NCBI RefSeq assembly: GCF_032854445.1
Contig: NC_088305.1
Coordinates: 26,562,628-26,626,627 of the forward strand
Origin: Liolophura sinensis
Lineage: Eukaryota; Mollusca; Polyplacophora; Chitonida; Chitonidae
Length of the DNA stretch: 64,000 nucleotides
Direction: 5' to 3'
The notes under the pieces were generated by a model. It did not search any database and was not told the DNA's origin. It was given only the letters and a program-made list of their open reading frames with translations. Each line of letters starts with the position of its first letter. The first letter of the stretch is position 1. The position numbers and the translations under genes are program-made. Shown one piece after another: positions 49,481-60,539 of the stretch.

Positions 49481-49694
49481 TTTATTATTATGTTTCTGAT
49501 CACTTTGCCCCTCAATTTTCTCCATCCACTGTTTAGTCTGAATTGCTTTGTGAATCTTCTTCAGACACCTGTGTTATAGTATATACAATCAAAACTATTT
49601 CTGACAGGTCATGTGGTACAGAAGGACATTTTAAAATTTATGAACAAGGAGTTCTATCTCGAAACTGCCCAACCATCCTCCTCCTCAGGTACAT

Positions 49695-49721
49695 GTACAT
49701 GCACTTAAGATGTGCATGTAC
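49695..49721. other. Short perfect hairpin
   Basis: GTACATGCAC and GTGCATGTAC are exact inverted repeats of ten bases around a seven-base loop. CAGG and CCTG outside can extend the stem past a six-base bulge. Confidence 0.5.
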
Positions 49722-49970
49722 CTGGGACAATTCCTGACAATAAATCATGGTCAACTAAAGAAGAGCTGGTCTTGAACTTGTAATGTCACTGTTTAAGAAA
49801 TTCTAAGCTTTTGAGAAAATAATCAGTTCTTTATGAATCAAAACTTTTACATCTGCCCACAGGAATTCCTTATCAATATGGCAAAAAGGTAAGTCCTTCG
49901 TACAGTTATGCTCCTGTTTAGACCACAAATGTAGGTGCACATTTGACAAATTTATAACAAAAGGCAGTAT

Positions 49971-50173
49971 CCATGGCAACAGTATAGGGTATTTGCAGAA
50001 GCAATATTATCATGCAAGGAAGTCAAAATCACCATGGAGATGTATCTATAGCCGTTAAAACGTCACAATCATTGTTGCCATGGAATCCCATAAGGAACAG
50101 GTCAACACTGATTCCAACCTGATCCATGGCAATGTAAGGAAAATGCAACAGAATGAGGCGTAACCATGGAAAC
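49971..50173. promoter_or_regulatory. Cluster of X-box (RFX-like) sites
   Basis: Five CCATGG-centred sites occur in 203 bases: CCATGGCAAC (49971-49980), ACCATGGAGA (50031-50040), GTTGCCATGGAATC (50074-50087), ATCCATGGCAAT (50122-50133) and GTAACCATGGAAAC (50160-50173). The last fits a full palindromic X-box and the others full or half sites. RFX factors bind these motifs, notably at ciliary genes (family knowledge). Confidence 0.45.
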
Positions 50174-50179
50174 AGTGTG

Positions 50180-52440
50180 AGCTTTAGAATGCAACCACAG
50201 AATCTTAAGTTAAAACAAGGAAAAACCTTTCAGAATACAAGTGAAATGTGTGACTGACATATACCTACAAGAAGCTAGTCAGCCAGTCTCAATGCAATAC
50301 CCTAATTTAGGCGTATCCTGTTATTATAAAAGCATAGCCTAAAAATAAGCAAGACCTGCCAGAGTTCTCTCCCTTGAAAACAATAAATTCTTGAATGGGG
50401 ACGGCTTTATTTACTTAGTCTCCTGCACCGTTTGCATCCAGCAGTCAAACATCCAAGAAGTCGACTGTTCAAGTATTTTGTTGATTGTAAACACTGGACA
50501 TGAGACTTCAAAAGCTGAGCAACCTGTTCAAAGTTATATATTGCAAATGTGAACTAAACATGTTGGTAACAAATTGGTCATTTAAAACTTTATTTCTCCA
50601 CGTAGCCTATTTCTGTCAGTTTAAAATAGAAAATGGAAACAATGTCAAATAAAACTTTTAAGTTAAAAAAAAATGGGGGAAAAATTGGAACAAAGATAAA
50701 ATCCCGGCTTTAAAACAGATACATATTTTGAATTCCTTGGCACAAGTTGGTTTCCACGATACAGAGTTATTCTGCTGCCTGGCAATCTGTCATGTGATCA
50801 ACACTTGAACCCTAGAATATATCATCATTGAGAGAAAAAAACTAAAAGGAATACTTGTATATGCACAAACAAAAGCTGTTCTTTAGGACAGCATCATAAT
50901 AGTTTAATCTGCGAAAGCTTTTCTGAAACATTTTGGATCTCTCCTCAATGGATGATACTTCTAGAAACAGCAGTGAGTGAGTGTTCCCACCAGTTGAAGA
51001 TATTACATCTAGAAGTTTCTTGAACTCGACACAATGCTGACTAATTAACGAAGGACTACAACAACACAAGTGGCTCACCATTTCCCCAGTTATATATCGT
51101 ACTTCCATGATGCACTGCAGTAAAGAAGCTTGGTTTCACCAGCAAAGACGTTTACCATGACAGACAAATGTCAGTATCATGTGACTCACCCTGTCCTTAG
51201 CTGAACTTCGGCTGAAGTGATTCGGCTGTCCTACACGGGGCTGTTGCAAAGATTGGAATGCCCCCCCCTCCCTCCCTCCCTAAACTCAAGATCCCCTCTT
51301 AAACTCTCTTACCCGGTTTCCAGGTAAAACAGCTGTAGAAAACTCTCAGATCAATGGGCTTGAAAGTTTGTCTCCGTCAAAAGATACAGACTGTTGGTAT
51401 ATAGGACACACTTCATCTTCGGGGTCGCTGTTTGAACAATCCAACAAGGCAAATCTTAAGGCCCACATTCATGGACTGCTCTGAATTCTCCTCAACTAAT
51501 ATGCCAAGCCATTTGCATCCGACAGCTCAAAAACAACTTCAGACAATACTAGGCCAATTCCTCGTTCCTTTGTCTTATTTAAACACGCCGCGGGAATAAA
51601 GCCTCACGTTACCGACGGCAAAGTTGCGAGGCTTGCGGACAACAGATGAAGCTGGCTCCAAGATCCCTCTCACAAAGAGATGAAAATCTAGCAACGTTTA
51701 AAAGCATTGGTGAATTTTTGGCAAGAAAACATCATTTCTCAATGCATCATCTGTGCCGACATTGGTGGAGAAATGATGCTTTCCGATCTAATCGATATGT
51801 CCTAAGACAGATAACTCTTGCATGACATTTTCAATATCTACCACCTAAATTCCTCTTTGACATTTTGTTCTTGGCAGTATTTGGAACATAACATGCTTTT
51901 CGGTTAAAAAAAAAAATTGACTATGAATTTGTTCGACAATGGCATTATTTTGTTATTTTGTTGTTGTTTAGCAAAATGCCCTAGCATTTAACTTTGACTT
52001 ATACCATCTTGGTCAGCATATTACAGGTTCAAGATATATACTGAATTAAATACCATGAAAAAAAACAAATGTGGCAAAGTTTATCAGTAAACTTGTGCCA
52101 ATATAATTTGCATAAACTTTTCCACAGGTGACATACATGAATGTCTTTTTAGTGAAACACAGGTGGTCTCTGGTAACTTCATGTAAGGCTATAATGCATG
52201 TCGCCAACGCAACAAGAAACTTGGAAGCAAGAAAATCTTCAAAAATCCTGCTCAAGAAATACTGGGATGGACAAATAGATACACATAAATGTAACCATGG
52301 CAATGCCTGTCTGCGTTTAAGGCTACAGGGTGAAAAAGAGTCTTAAGTGGCGATTCATGTTCTATCACTGAATCTGACAATTCTGACTAAACAAACAGAT
52401 AGTACAGGATAGACATTTACACCTCAAGGTTCCCCATCAC
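50180..52440. other. Intronic sequence with a GC-richer patch
   Basis: A C/T-rich tract (CCCCCCCTCCCTCCCTCCCT, from about 51262) lies in a GC-richer patch at 51180-51680. No exon or SINE was recognised. Confidence 0.4.
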
Positions 52441-52447
52441 TAGTGTC

Positions 52448-52655
52448 TACCTTAATTCCTCGAATATTTCAGACATCTGGTTAGCTCTTTTAGCCAATAT
52501 ACAGGTATTTGTAGGACAAATATTTAGTTTCTTTTTTTCTCACATGGTAGAATCATATCTTTACTTTTCAAAAAAAAAACAAAAACATATAAAATGGGAG
52601 AGAAATGTAAAGTTTTGTTTTGAACACTAGCTAATATCTGTCCTAAAAATTAGAA
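52448..52655 (+). mobile_element. Dispersed repeat, family Y, copy 2
   Basis: TTTTAGCCAATATACAGG, GTAGGACAAATATTTAGTTT, CTTTTTTTCTCACATGG, CATATCTTTACTTTTC and AATATCTGTCC align in order with 25998-26205. Confidence 0.6.
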
Positions 52656-53117
52656 GAATTAGGGGCTTGAAATCAGCTTTAAATCCGGAGGATTGTCTGA
52701 CACTTTGCAAAGGGCTGTGGTCTCACATCAGTGGCTTCCATCTTGCTGATGCAGACTTTAAAAAAAAATCTTCGCTTTCCTTTCGAATAAATGAACCTCA
52801 AGGTTGTAACAAAGACAAATATATGCAGTGCATGAAGCTGCAGGGCTGTCTGTGTTTCTTATCACAGCCTAATTTGGATCAACACTAATGTCATTTCACC
52901 CAGTACTTCATCATTAGTTCAAAAAGGCCGTCTAATTTCCAGTTCTGATCATCTTTCTAATTCACAGAAGAAAAAAAAAACACACTGCACGTATAGGAGA
53001 TTGGTGTTTTTCAAATTTTTTGGATGGGTAGCTACTTCAAGCATGATTTCGAACAACTGAGTTAAAATAAGAATGAGTTCATTCAAATTCTCAATGCAAA
53101 AAAAAAAAAAAAAGTAT

Positions 53118-53363
53118 GACCTACATTTGCATGTGCTGCTTTTATTAGTTCTAAAAATGCCCTAGGTGAAAAATGAATATATACTTTAACAGCCACTAAA
53201 CACATCTGACTACACACTCTATATATGTCTTATTCAGAAACATATTCCTACATTTTGCCTGCTCTTAATAGTTCTAATAATGTCCTGGATGGAAATGAAA
53301 ATCCTTTATCACTCACTAAACACATTAGAGTATAGGCTTTAAATAATCCTATAATTCGTCATG
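53118..53363. repeat. Diverged 123-bp tandem duplication
   Basis: Blocks GCTTTTATTAGTTCTAA, ATGCCCTAGGTG, CACTAAACACAT and CTATATATGTCTTAT in the first half have counterparts GCTCTTAATAGTTCTAA, ATGTCCTGGATG, CACTAAACACAT and TAAATAATCCTATAA 123 bases later. Confidence 0.6.
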
Positions 53364-53730
53364 TACATGTGCCTGTATATTCAAAAATGTCGCTGTTAAC
53401 TCTGATCATTGATAGTCCATCACAGAAACACTATTAACAGGTTAAAATAAAAGTTTTGGATCCACACTTCATGCACACATATATATCTGTTGTGCATATG
53501 CCCATTCAAATTTGGTATTTTACAACTGAGAGTTACTTAACATGTACATTTGATCATACTGGCCTACCATACAAACATTGAAAACAGAATGACTCAATGC
53601 TCAAGGCTAGCTGAAAACACAGCCTGAAAGATTAAAGTAGATTACGTGCGCCAATGTTTGATAAGAACCAATTTGCGATATCAAAATTGTGACACGCTGG
53701 CGGAGTCCATATGCACAATGTGTAACGCCT

Positions 53731-53950
53731 CATGTTTGCTATGAACGCATCTGTTCAGCACAGCACCGCACAACGCAGCACACTGCAGTGAGACTTTTAT
53801 ACTGTATAGATACATATAGACATATCACTACTCAATTTTCATGTTTGCTATGAACGCATCTGTTCAGCACAGCACCGCACAACGCAGCACACTGCAGTGA
53901 GACTTTTATACTGTACAGATACATATAGACATATCACTACTCAATTTTCA
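53731..53950. repeat. Recent 109-bp tandem duplication
   Basis: The segment starting CATGTTTGCTATGAACGCAT at 53731 is repeated at 53840 (period 109). By eye only one base differs across the unit (GTATAG against GTACAG). It includes the CAGCAC/CGCAC-rich part. Such identity points to a very recent event or an assembly artefact. Confidence 0.95.
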
Positions 53951-55182
53951 TAGGTAACTGAAAAGAGGGAGTTGACCTACATCTTCTGATGGCTTGTTAA
54001 CACTAGCCTGCCAAACACTCTGGTAAAAATCTATCTACCCTTAATATATAGGTGTCTGCATAGGTATAAAAGTAAAATTTTTCTAATGGGGTGAAATGAT
54101 AGAATAAAAAAAAACAAACAAATGAGCCTTCTCAACTTTCTACATCTTTGTATTCCGACTGCAGTTTTGAATGTCTTGGTCTTATAAAGCAGTGGGATAA
54201 GTTCCAGTCTTGACTTCAGGCTAGACTAACATCACATATCCAAATACACATTATACCTTCTACTGAGTTCAATGTGCAGCCTATTTTACATCAAGAATGC
54301 TTTAATACAACATTTACATGATATAAGAAGTTTAGGCAATGAAAATTTTAGTATCTTTTTTTGAAATGCAAAAACTCAAGCGATATGAGACATCAAGAAA
54401 ACATACATAAATAAAAACACATTTTTCTGGAGGTCATGAATTTAGCATATTTAGACTTTATAGTAAATTTGTGGCTGAAAAAATGCATCATCTTGTGTAA
54501 AAAAAAAACCCATATATTATACCACATTGTTAGTCTAAATATATCACATTTGTTCCTTACATAATTCAGTGTTTCCAATTACGTAACATCTAGTAGATCA
54601 CTATATTATCAGCTGTATTTCGTGGCCAGAATTATACTGCCAAACTGAAGGTCATAATACTCAATACATACATGCATACCAGCCATGCACCACATAAGCA
54701 AGCCGATATTTCTAGCCGAACTCCTTGAATGTAAAAAAGTTAACTGAAACCAACTGTCGGCTAGAACGACGTTATTAGGTGATTGTGATGTGAAGTTTGC
54801 CACGGTTACACCTGGTATAGCGGGACACCTTCAACATGGCTACAAAAAAAAGAGGGTCATAGCCTACATGTACAAGCACAAAACCTGTAATACAGCTTAC
54901 TTGTAAGACATATATATATATGTACATATAGCTACGCGTAAACAAAACTCCCAGAATGTTAAACTATTGATTTAAACATGAAACATGTATTTATCCCACA
55001 TCAGACAAAAACTCCGCTTTTTTAATTGGATAACAACGGTCACATGGGGTACAGATATATTCCCAAATCTACAGACGTCAAATGTGTCTGCTAGGCCCAA
55101 CAATGGTCACATCGCCTCAGCAATTCACCTATACATTGGTCTTCTTCACTGAATTGATGGGTCTTTGCAGGATAAATTCGTC

Positions 55183-55264
55183 ACATGGTGACCTAGTGAT
55201 AGGATACACAAATATACGAAATAATCCTCACATATTTGTGTATCCTATCACTGAGCGACCATGT
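55183..55264. other. Long near-perfect hairpin, pre-miRNA-sized
   Basis: AGTGATAGGATACACAAATA then T (55195-55215) pairs over all 21 bases with 55232-55252. After an internal mismatch of about five bases, seven more outer pairs form (ACATGGT with ACCATGT). The loop is 16 bases. The total of about 82 bases and stem of about 33 fit a miRNA precursor or a small foldback element. It lies in the intron of the RBMS/shep gene. Confidence 0.7.
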
Positions 55265-55340
55265 TACTAATAAAACATATTTATAATTTGTACAAGTAAA
55301 ATGGTCTCTCAATCATAGGAGCAAAAACAAAAAGCGCAAA

Positions 55341-55445
55341 TGAAGCACTCGAACTTAGATTTGAACCCACAGTGACCACATTGTTGAGAGGCTCCTGGGT
55401 CATTATGCTGAGCTAGCGTGCTAACCAACTGAGCCACGGAGGCCC
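55341..55445 (-). mobile_element. SINE family A, tRNA-like head only
   Basis: On the minus strand GGGCCTCCGTGGCTCAGTTGG is followed by TTAGCACGCTAGCTCAGC, then a B box (GGTTCAAATC). The body and tail are missing, so this is a 3'-truncated or rearranged copy. Confidence 0.82.
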
Positions 55446-56510
55446 TCAGAAGCGCTCAATCGGTTAATGGGAATCATTGTAGGTGTTTTGAACTTGTTTT
55501 GACACTGTGAACCCATGCCACCTATGAGCTAAAATAGCTATCGCCAAGAATAGGCATCAAAAATTTAAACTGTGCCAGTCCGTACTTGTAAATTGTTCAG
55601 GATGAACTCAATTATTGATCCCCAATGAACTACATACACGTATACCGTTACATGTGGATATGCATGCTACAAACATGCATACAGGTAGCGTTCTACCAAA
55701 CAAACACGTATGCTTGTTTACAGATCATACATGTAACTGTATAGTGCATGCGCACGTATGCATGCAGGCCACATGCACGTTTGACACCTTTATGCACACA
55801 CCTAAATCTTCATGTTAAAACGTGGTGAAATGGCTGTATAGATTATCTAGGGAAGCATTACTGACATGTAATTTGCAAATGATTTCTGCACAACTTACAG
55901 CTTCTGCAATAATGCATTATGAATTGTGGCATCTTCAGCTTGCAGGATGCAAATGAACATCGGTTTTGCAAAAAATGAACATCAATTCAGAACCAATTTA
56001 GCAAAATGAAAACACCCATTAGGCACTAGTTCAGCAAAATGAACATAAATTTAGCTTAAACAAATGAATCAATTCAGCAAATAACAGCATGGTAGATAAT
56101 TCGACACCGACTTCATAGCTGAATGAACAACTTAGCAATAAAATATAGCACCCGAAACTGCCCACTCTAACTTGATAATAATTCAGTGTGCTAAATATCA
56201 TCTCAAACTTAATGCTTCGCTAATACTTAGATACTCATCTGGATATAATTTAGCACATCATAGCAGAATATTTATACTGAAATTTATAGCCAAGTTAATT
56301 AGCTACCTGGAATAGCACATCACACCTAAACTCTTCACTAATAGCTGAACAAAAATGAATTTTGAACAAATATTTAGAAACATAAGCAGGAATGGCAGAA
56401 ATTAATTATCACATTTAATAACTGCATAATGACTGTTAAAGTTAAACATCGCCGAAGCATATCATCATCATGGAACGATGTTCTTCAAGCAATGTGATCC
56501 CTGTAGTTTA

Positions 56511-56676
56511 TGAATGATTGAGCTTTTATGTCATATTAACAATTTTTCCATCATATGACCACGAGGAGTCATTGGGTGTGTGTACATACATATATGCTGA
56601 GGTAAGACCCAATTCAGGTTTGATCCTGTGGTCTCCCGACTTTGAGGCGGACACTCTAACCATTAGGGTGTCATTG
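56511..56676 (-). mobile_element. SINE family B, internally deleted copy
   Basis: Tail (CATATTAACAATTTTTCCAT) is joined to a tRNA-like head which on the minus strand has an A box (TGGTTAGAGTGTCCG) and a B-box-like GATCAAACC. Most of the body seen at 9774-10020 is missing. Confidence 0.7.
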
Positions 56677-57299
56677 TTATGAAAATCACAATCAATGCTT
56701 TCAATTTACATTAATATCATCAAGTATGTAATCTGGCAATAGGTTCCAGTAATGAACAATGTATGCTAACATCTCTCTAACATAACATCATATTAATTAT
56801 GTCAATTTAGCAATATAGTACCTTCGACAATACTTCAGCAAAATAGCTGAATCAGCATTAACCGGCCCTGTAATGAGCAATTGTTCCCTATATGACGAGC
56901 ATAATGCAAGACAGGCCTACATGACCACCAATTATGTTTGTTTGGCAATAAGGTTCGTGTGGTGAGCAAGCAGAACGTCACAAACATCATGTCCATCTAA
57001 ATTCCCATCAATGATGTCAATTAAGCACCATGGTCCATGTGAGGAGCGCACTGAACGGTACGCATGCTTGAGGTTCTATGACGCACCTAACAATTTTTTT
57101 CAGCGAAAAGAAATCAGGCGTGTGTACAAATACCGTGTTTTCTTGTGGCAGTGGGTATCCATGCCACCAAAGTGCTCTCGTCACTCAAGTTTCATGCGGC
57201 AGACACCAGATATAACACCCCACTCAGTCACACTATTCAGACACCGGGCCAACAATCAGGTTTCGTTGCTTTAGTCAACCTCTCAGTGCTGAACGGCAG

Positions 57300-57392
57300 G
57301 CGAGGCAGCAACAAGTACAAATTTAAAGTGCCCCGGCACGGGTTTGATCCCAAGGTCTCCCGACTTCGACATGGATGCTCTAACCATTAGAA
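57300..57392 (-). mobile_element. SINE family B head fragment
   Basis: GGTTTGATCCCAAGGTCTCC and CGACTTCGACATGGATGCTC then TAACCATTAG match the head of family B (read on the minus strand: TGGTTAGAGCATCC and GGGATCAAACC). Confidence 0.65.
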
Positions 57393-57949
57393 AACCAAAG
57401 CAGTCACATAATGAATAGTAACTTATATTCACGAACAAATGTATGATACAAGACTTATCACAAAATGAGCATGGTTATCTGGCAACACAGTGACCAATGA
57501 ATAACAGAAGTTTGAGAAAAATCAGATAAATCAGGGTAATCATTCACACTGTTAAAAGAATAGATTCTTTCATAAATTTTGCATGAATTTGGCAAGGCAC
57601 AACTGAACTAGAATTTGGCTGGATGCATATTAGCATCAATTTAAATCAATGAACTGTTAAATTATTTGTTGAAAAACGTCTTTAAGAAAAAGATGAAATT
57701 TAAGAGAAAATAATATTTTAACAGACAAATAAATAATTCAATAAATAATCCTCTTTTTTTGTGACACAGGCTGAAATGAAACATTCAGCCCTGAACAAAC
57801 ACAGTGTATCTACTTGCAACACTGAACAATGCTAATTTGAGACATTCACATTAGGACAATAATGTCAGCACAAAGGTTTGTGGAAACCTGTTAATATTTT
57901 TGTCTGTACATACAAAGGTGTTTAAATTTGTTAAATATATAGTGGGGCT

Positions 57950-58640
57950 CCAGATTTGCTCCACATTTGTGTTCATAGTTGCTCCGCATGTAAATATGTG
58001 TGGAGTTGTTCCACATGTAATGTGTCCAAATTTAGTCCACATGTAAATGTGTGTAGAGTTGCTTCACATGTAAATGTGTCCAGAGTTGCTGCACATGTAA
58101 ATGTGTCCAGAGTTGCTGCACATGTAAATGTGTCCAAATTTAGTCCACATGTAAATGTGTGTAGAGTTGCTTCACATGTAAATGTGTGTAGAGTTGCTTC
58201 ACATGTAAATGTGTCAAGAGTTTCTGCACATGTAAATGTGTCAAGATTTGCTCAACATGTAAATGTGTCCAGAGTTGCTGCACATGTAAATGCGTGCAGA
58301 GTTGCTGCACATGTAAATGTGTCCAGAACTACTGCACATGTAAATGTGTCAAGAGTTGCTCCATATGTAAATGTGTCCAAGTATAGTCCACATGTAAATG
58401 TGTGTAGAGTTGCTTCACATGTAAATATGTTCAGAGTTGCTGCACATGTAAATGTGTCCAGAGTTGCTGCACTTGTAAATGTGTCAAGAGTTGCTGCACA
58501 TGTAAATGTGTGTAGAGTTGCTGCACATGTAAATGTGTCAAGAGTTGCTCCATATGTAAATGTGTGTAGAGTTGCTGCACGTGTAAATGCGTGCGGAGTT
58601 GCTCCACATGTAAGGGTGTTCAAATTTGCTGTATATGCAA
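57950..58640. repeat. 27-bp minisatellite, about 25 units
   Basis: The unit is close to GTTGCTGCACATGTAAATGT then GTCCAGA. Because 27 is a multiple of three, a 261-codon plus-strand frame and a 132-codon minus-strand frame are open across it. The plus frame opens at TTG, not ATG, and is antisense to the gene. Ordered variants (for example TTTAGTCCACATG followed by GCTTCACATG) recur at about 58020, 58140 and 58385, suggesting duplication of multi-unit blocks. Confidence 0.93.
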
Positions 58641-59093
58641 ATGTGTCCAAATGTGGTCAACCTGTATCATATATTAAAATGAGAACATCGGACCAGCTGT
58701 TCAGTTTCCTCCCCTCTGGAGAACCTGCAGCACGTCATTAAATAAATGACATTTAAGTGCATGGGTGGAAAATTCTGATTTCAAAGTTTGTGACGGCTGG
58801 GGAACCAGGAGAAGAGTGTTGAAAGAGCTTGTGGTTTTTTTTCACAAATATTTTTACTTGTTACCTATTTAGTCCATACTGTTAATTACCCCTGTTGTGC
58901 AAGGGAGTCACTTTGATTTTGTGAAATGTGCTGCGTTTGTGGACAACTCATTTACTACAGATTTTTTTGTTCATAAATAAAATGACTTTACTGCCTTTAG
59001 GAAATTCAGGTCACAAGCATGAGTCAAACAGCTGATAATTAAGTCAACAGGCTGGATATAGGGAAAACTAAGTGTGGATGAGGCAATACCTGC

Positions 59094-59716
59094 GACTGTA
59101 GTTACATGTGACTGTTGTCACATGTGACTGTGCTTACACATACATGTGTACATAGTCTTGTCCAAAGGTACTCTCTCACAGGTTTTACTGCATGTTGTGA
59201 CTGTTGTTACATGTGACTGTGCTTACACATACATGTGTACATAGTCTTGTCTAAAGGTATTCTCTCACAGGTTTTACTGCATGTTGTGACTGTTGTTACA
59301 TGTGACTGTGCTTACACATACATGTGTACATAGTCTTGTCTAAAGGTATTCTCTCACAGGTTTTACTGCATGTAGTGACTGTTGTTACATGTGACTGTGC
59401 TTACACATACATGTGTACATAGTCTTGTCCAAAGGTATTCTCTCACAGGTTTTACTGCATGTAGTGACTGTTGTTACATGTGACTGTGCTTACACATAGT
59501 CTTGTCCAAAGGTATTCTCTCACAGGTTTTACTGCATGTTGTGACTGTTGTTACATGTGACTGTGCTTACACATACATGTGTACATAGTCTTGTCTAAAG
59601 GTATTCTCTCACAGGTTTTACTGCATGTTGTGACTGTTGTTACATGTGACTGTGCTTACACATACATGTGTACATAGTCTTGTCTAAAGGTATTCTCTCA
59701 CAGGTTTTACTGCATG
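59094..59716. repeat. 89-bp minisatellite, seven units
   Basis: GCTTACACAT starts at 59132, 59221, 59310, 59399, 59488, 59565 and 59654, i.e. an 89-base period with one 77-base unit that lacks the 12-base part around ACATGTGTACAT. Units are nearly identical. The array ends about 170 bases from the donor of the N-terminal exon. Confidence 0.95.
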
Positions 59717-59887
59717 TTTACCTCAGCCTATAAAGAAGAGGCCTGCTTTTTCAGCACACAATAAAGTGTTGAGTTGGAGATCGGTGGGTTGGTGGGGGGG
59801 AATAGGGATAGAAAACGAATGTCAGCAGAAAAGTGTCAGGGAAGGTACGTGGCACACTTGTCAAGCACATACCATCCAAATACCTAC

Positions 59888-60100
59888 CCGTCTGTCAGTG
59901 GGGCTGTGCATGGTCGGAGAAGGGATTAGATCAGGCTTGGCATAGTTGCCGCGTCGACCAGGTATCATCGGCATCCTCGGCGTGGCATCATACCTATCGG
60001 GTAGGCCCCTGTGGGCGAGCATGTCACGGGGTGCCAGGGACCACCGGGCAGTGGCTCCTCCCTGGCCTATGTAGCCAGTTGGGTACTGGTTAGCTGTCAT
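59888..60100 (-). CDS. Probable N-terminal coding exon of the RBMS/shep gene
   Basis: The exon would encode 71 residues from an ATG at 60100 to a donor (CGG then GTAGGT at 59887) in phase 0, which matches the phase-0 acceptor of exon 7519-7679. The product starts MTANQYPTGYIGQGG and is rich in Pro, Arg, Gly and Met, as expected for the disordered N-termini of this family, but I recognise no domain. Reasons for choosing it are its locally higher GC, G at -3 of the ATG, and correct strand and phase. The frame stays open upstream to a TAG at 60158 with no other ATG, so the start is fixed if the exon is first. A possible acceptor (CTGCAG near 60114) would make it a second exon after a non-coding one. 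Alternative first exons elsewhere in the 52-kb intron cannot be ruled out. Confidence 0.65.
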
Positions 60101-60105
60101 TCCAT
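60097..60105 (-). promoter_or_regulatory. Minimal upstream ORF overlapping the start codon
   Basis: An upstream ATG at 60105-60103 is followed by GAA and TGA. The TGA (60099-60097) overlaps the main ATG (60100-60098) as AATGA. The upstream ATG has T at -3 (weak), while the main ATG has G at -3. Such an arrangement can lower or reshape initiation by termination-reinitiation. It matters only if transcription begins upstream of it. Confidence 0.4.
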
Positions 60106-60539
60106 ATACAGTACTGCAGGCCTTAATAGAACTAGGTCCTCTGGTGATATAGCTTAACTAGGGCTTAACTTAATGTTACGTTTGCACAGCCAAACTAGAT
60201 TACAAGTCAGAGTCACTCCAGATAAGCGAGGTCATGCATACAGGCCTATATACTGTATTGGCTTACTGTATACACTCGCAAATGCGATCATCTATACAGC
60301 CCTCTTTTTCTCTATATCTAGGCTATTAGCCAGCCTTAGCTTGGATCCTGAGTCTACCTAGGGCCACATTCAGGCATTCAGCTTGTGACTAGGGTAGTAA
60401 TTAAGTCTTAACTCTCCTGGGTGTAAGGTATCGATGTTCTGCTTGAGTTGACAGCCACCCCGAAGCTTTTACGGGTACCTTAAGGACGTGTTTTCTGGTG
60501 GAACAGGTGCCTGATGCAGTGGGTATAGGGCTATACAAC

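Larger units (their letters stand above)
55900..57540. repeat. Old degenerate repeat array with TCAGCAAAATGAAC motifs
   Basis: Variants of TTCAGCAAAATGAAC, ATGTCAATTTAGCA and TGGCAATAGGTTCGTGTAATGAGC recur from 55970 to 57500 (for example 56732, 56812, 56945, 57015, 57480). The period is not fixed. SINE heads and tails at 56511-56676 and 57300-57392 interrupt it. Confidence 0.45.
7680..59887 (-). other. Candidate 52-kb intron of the RBMS/shep gene
   Basis: If the N-terminal exon splices directly to exon 7519-7679, this intron is about 52.2 kb, starting GTAGGT and ending TCTTTGCAG in phase 0. Long first introns are usual in RBMS and shep genes (family knowledge). The intron holds the SINEs, minisatellites, MITE-like element, hairpin and motif clusters listed separately. 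I found no further coding exon and no nested gene with a recognisable product, but small alternative first exons could be hidden in the GC-richer patches near 18.9-19.7, 29.1-29.4, 38.1-38.5, 40.7-40.9 and 51.2-51.6 kb. Confidence 0.6.
1..60160 (-). other. RBMS/shep family gene, 5' portion (gene continues beyond position 1)
   Basis: The span joins five coding exons read on the minus strand: 59888-60100, 7519-7679, 3940-3998, 3247-3338 and 138-357. Joined, they give 248 full codons: an N-terminal low-complexity stretch of about 100 residues, RRM1 (about residues 103-174) and most of RRM2 (about 182 to past 248). RBMS (vertebrate) and alan shepard (fly) proteins bind single-stranded RNA or DNA through two adjacent RRMs and act in post-transcriptional control; this is family knowledge. 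The linker between the RRMs ([15 protein letters not shown]) and the two RNP1 motifs ([16 protein letters not shown]) are typical of this family rather than of ELAV/Hu or PABP. The end of RRM2, the C-terminal region and the 3' UTR lie outside the window. The exact paralogue cannot be told, so no symbol is given. Confidence 0.9.

Noticed and set aside
49080-49515. Three long overlapping minus-strand frames rich in PALQNK and SHLCLPSRT
   Set aside because: The 32-bp repeat cycles the same peptides through all three frames; this is a by-product of the array.
57956-58741. 261-codon plus-strand open frame
   Set aside because: It lies across a 27-bp tandem repeat, whose period is a multiple of three, and opens at TTG rather than ATG. 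No known domain and antisense to the gene.
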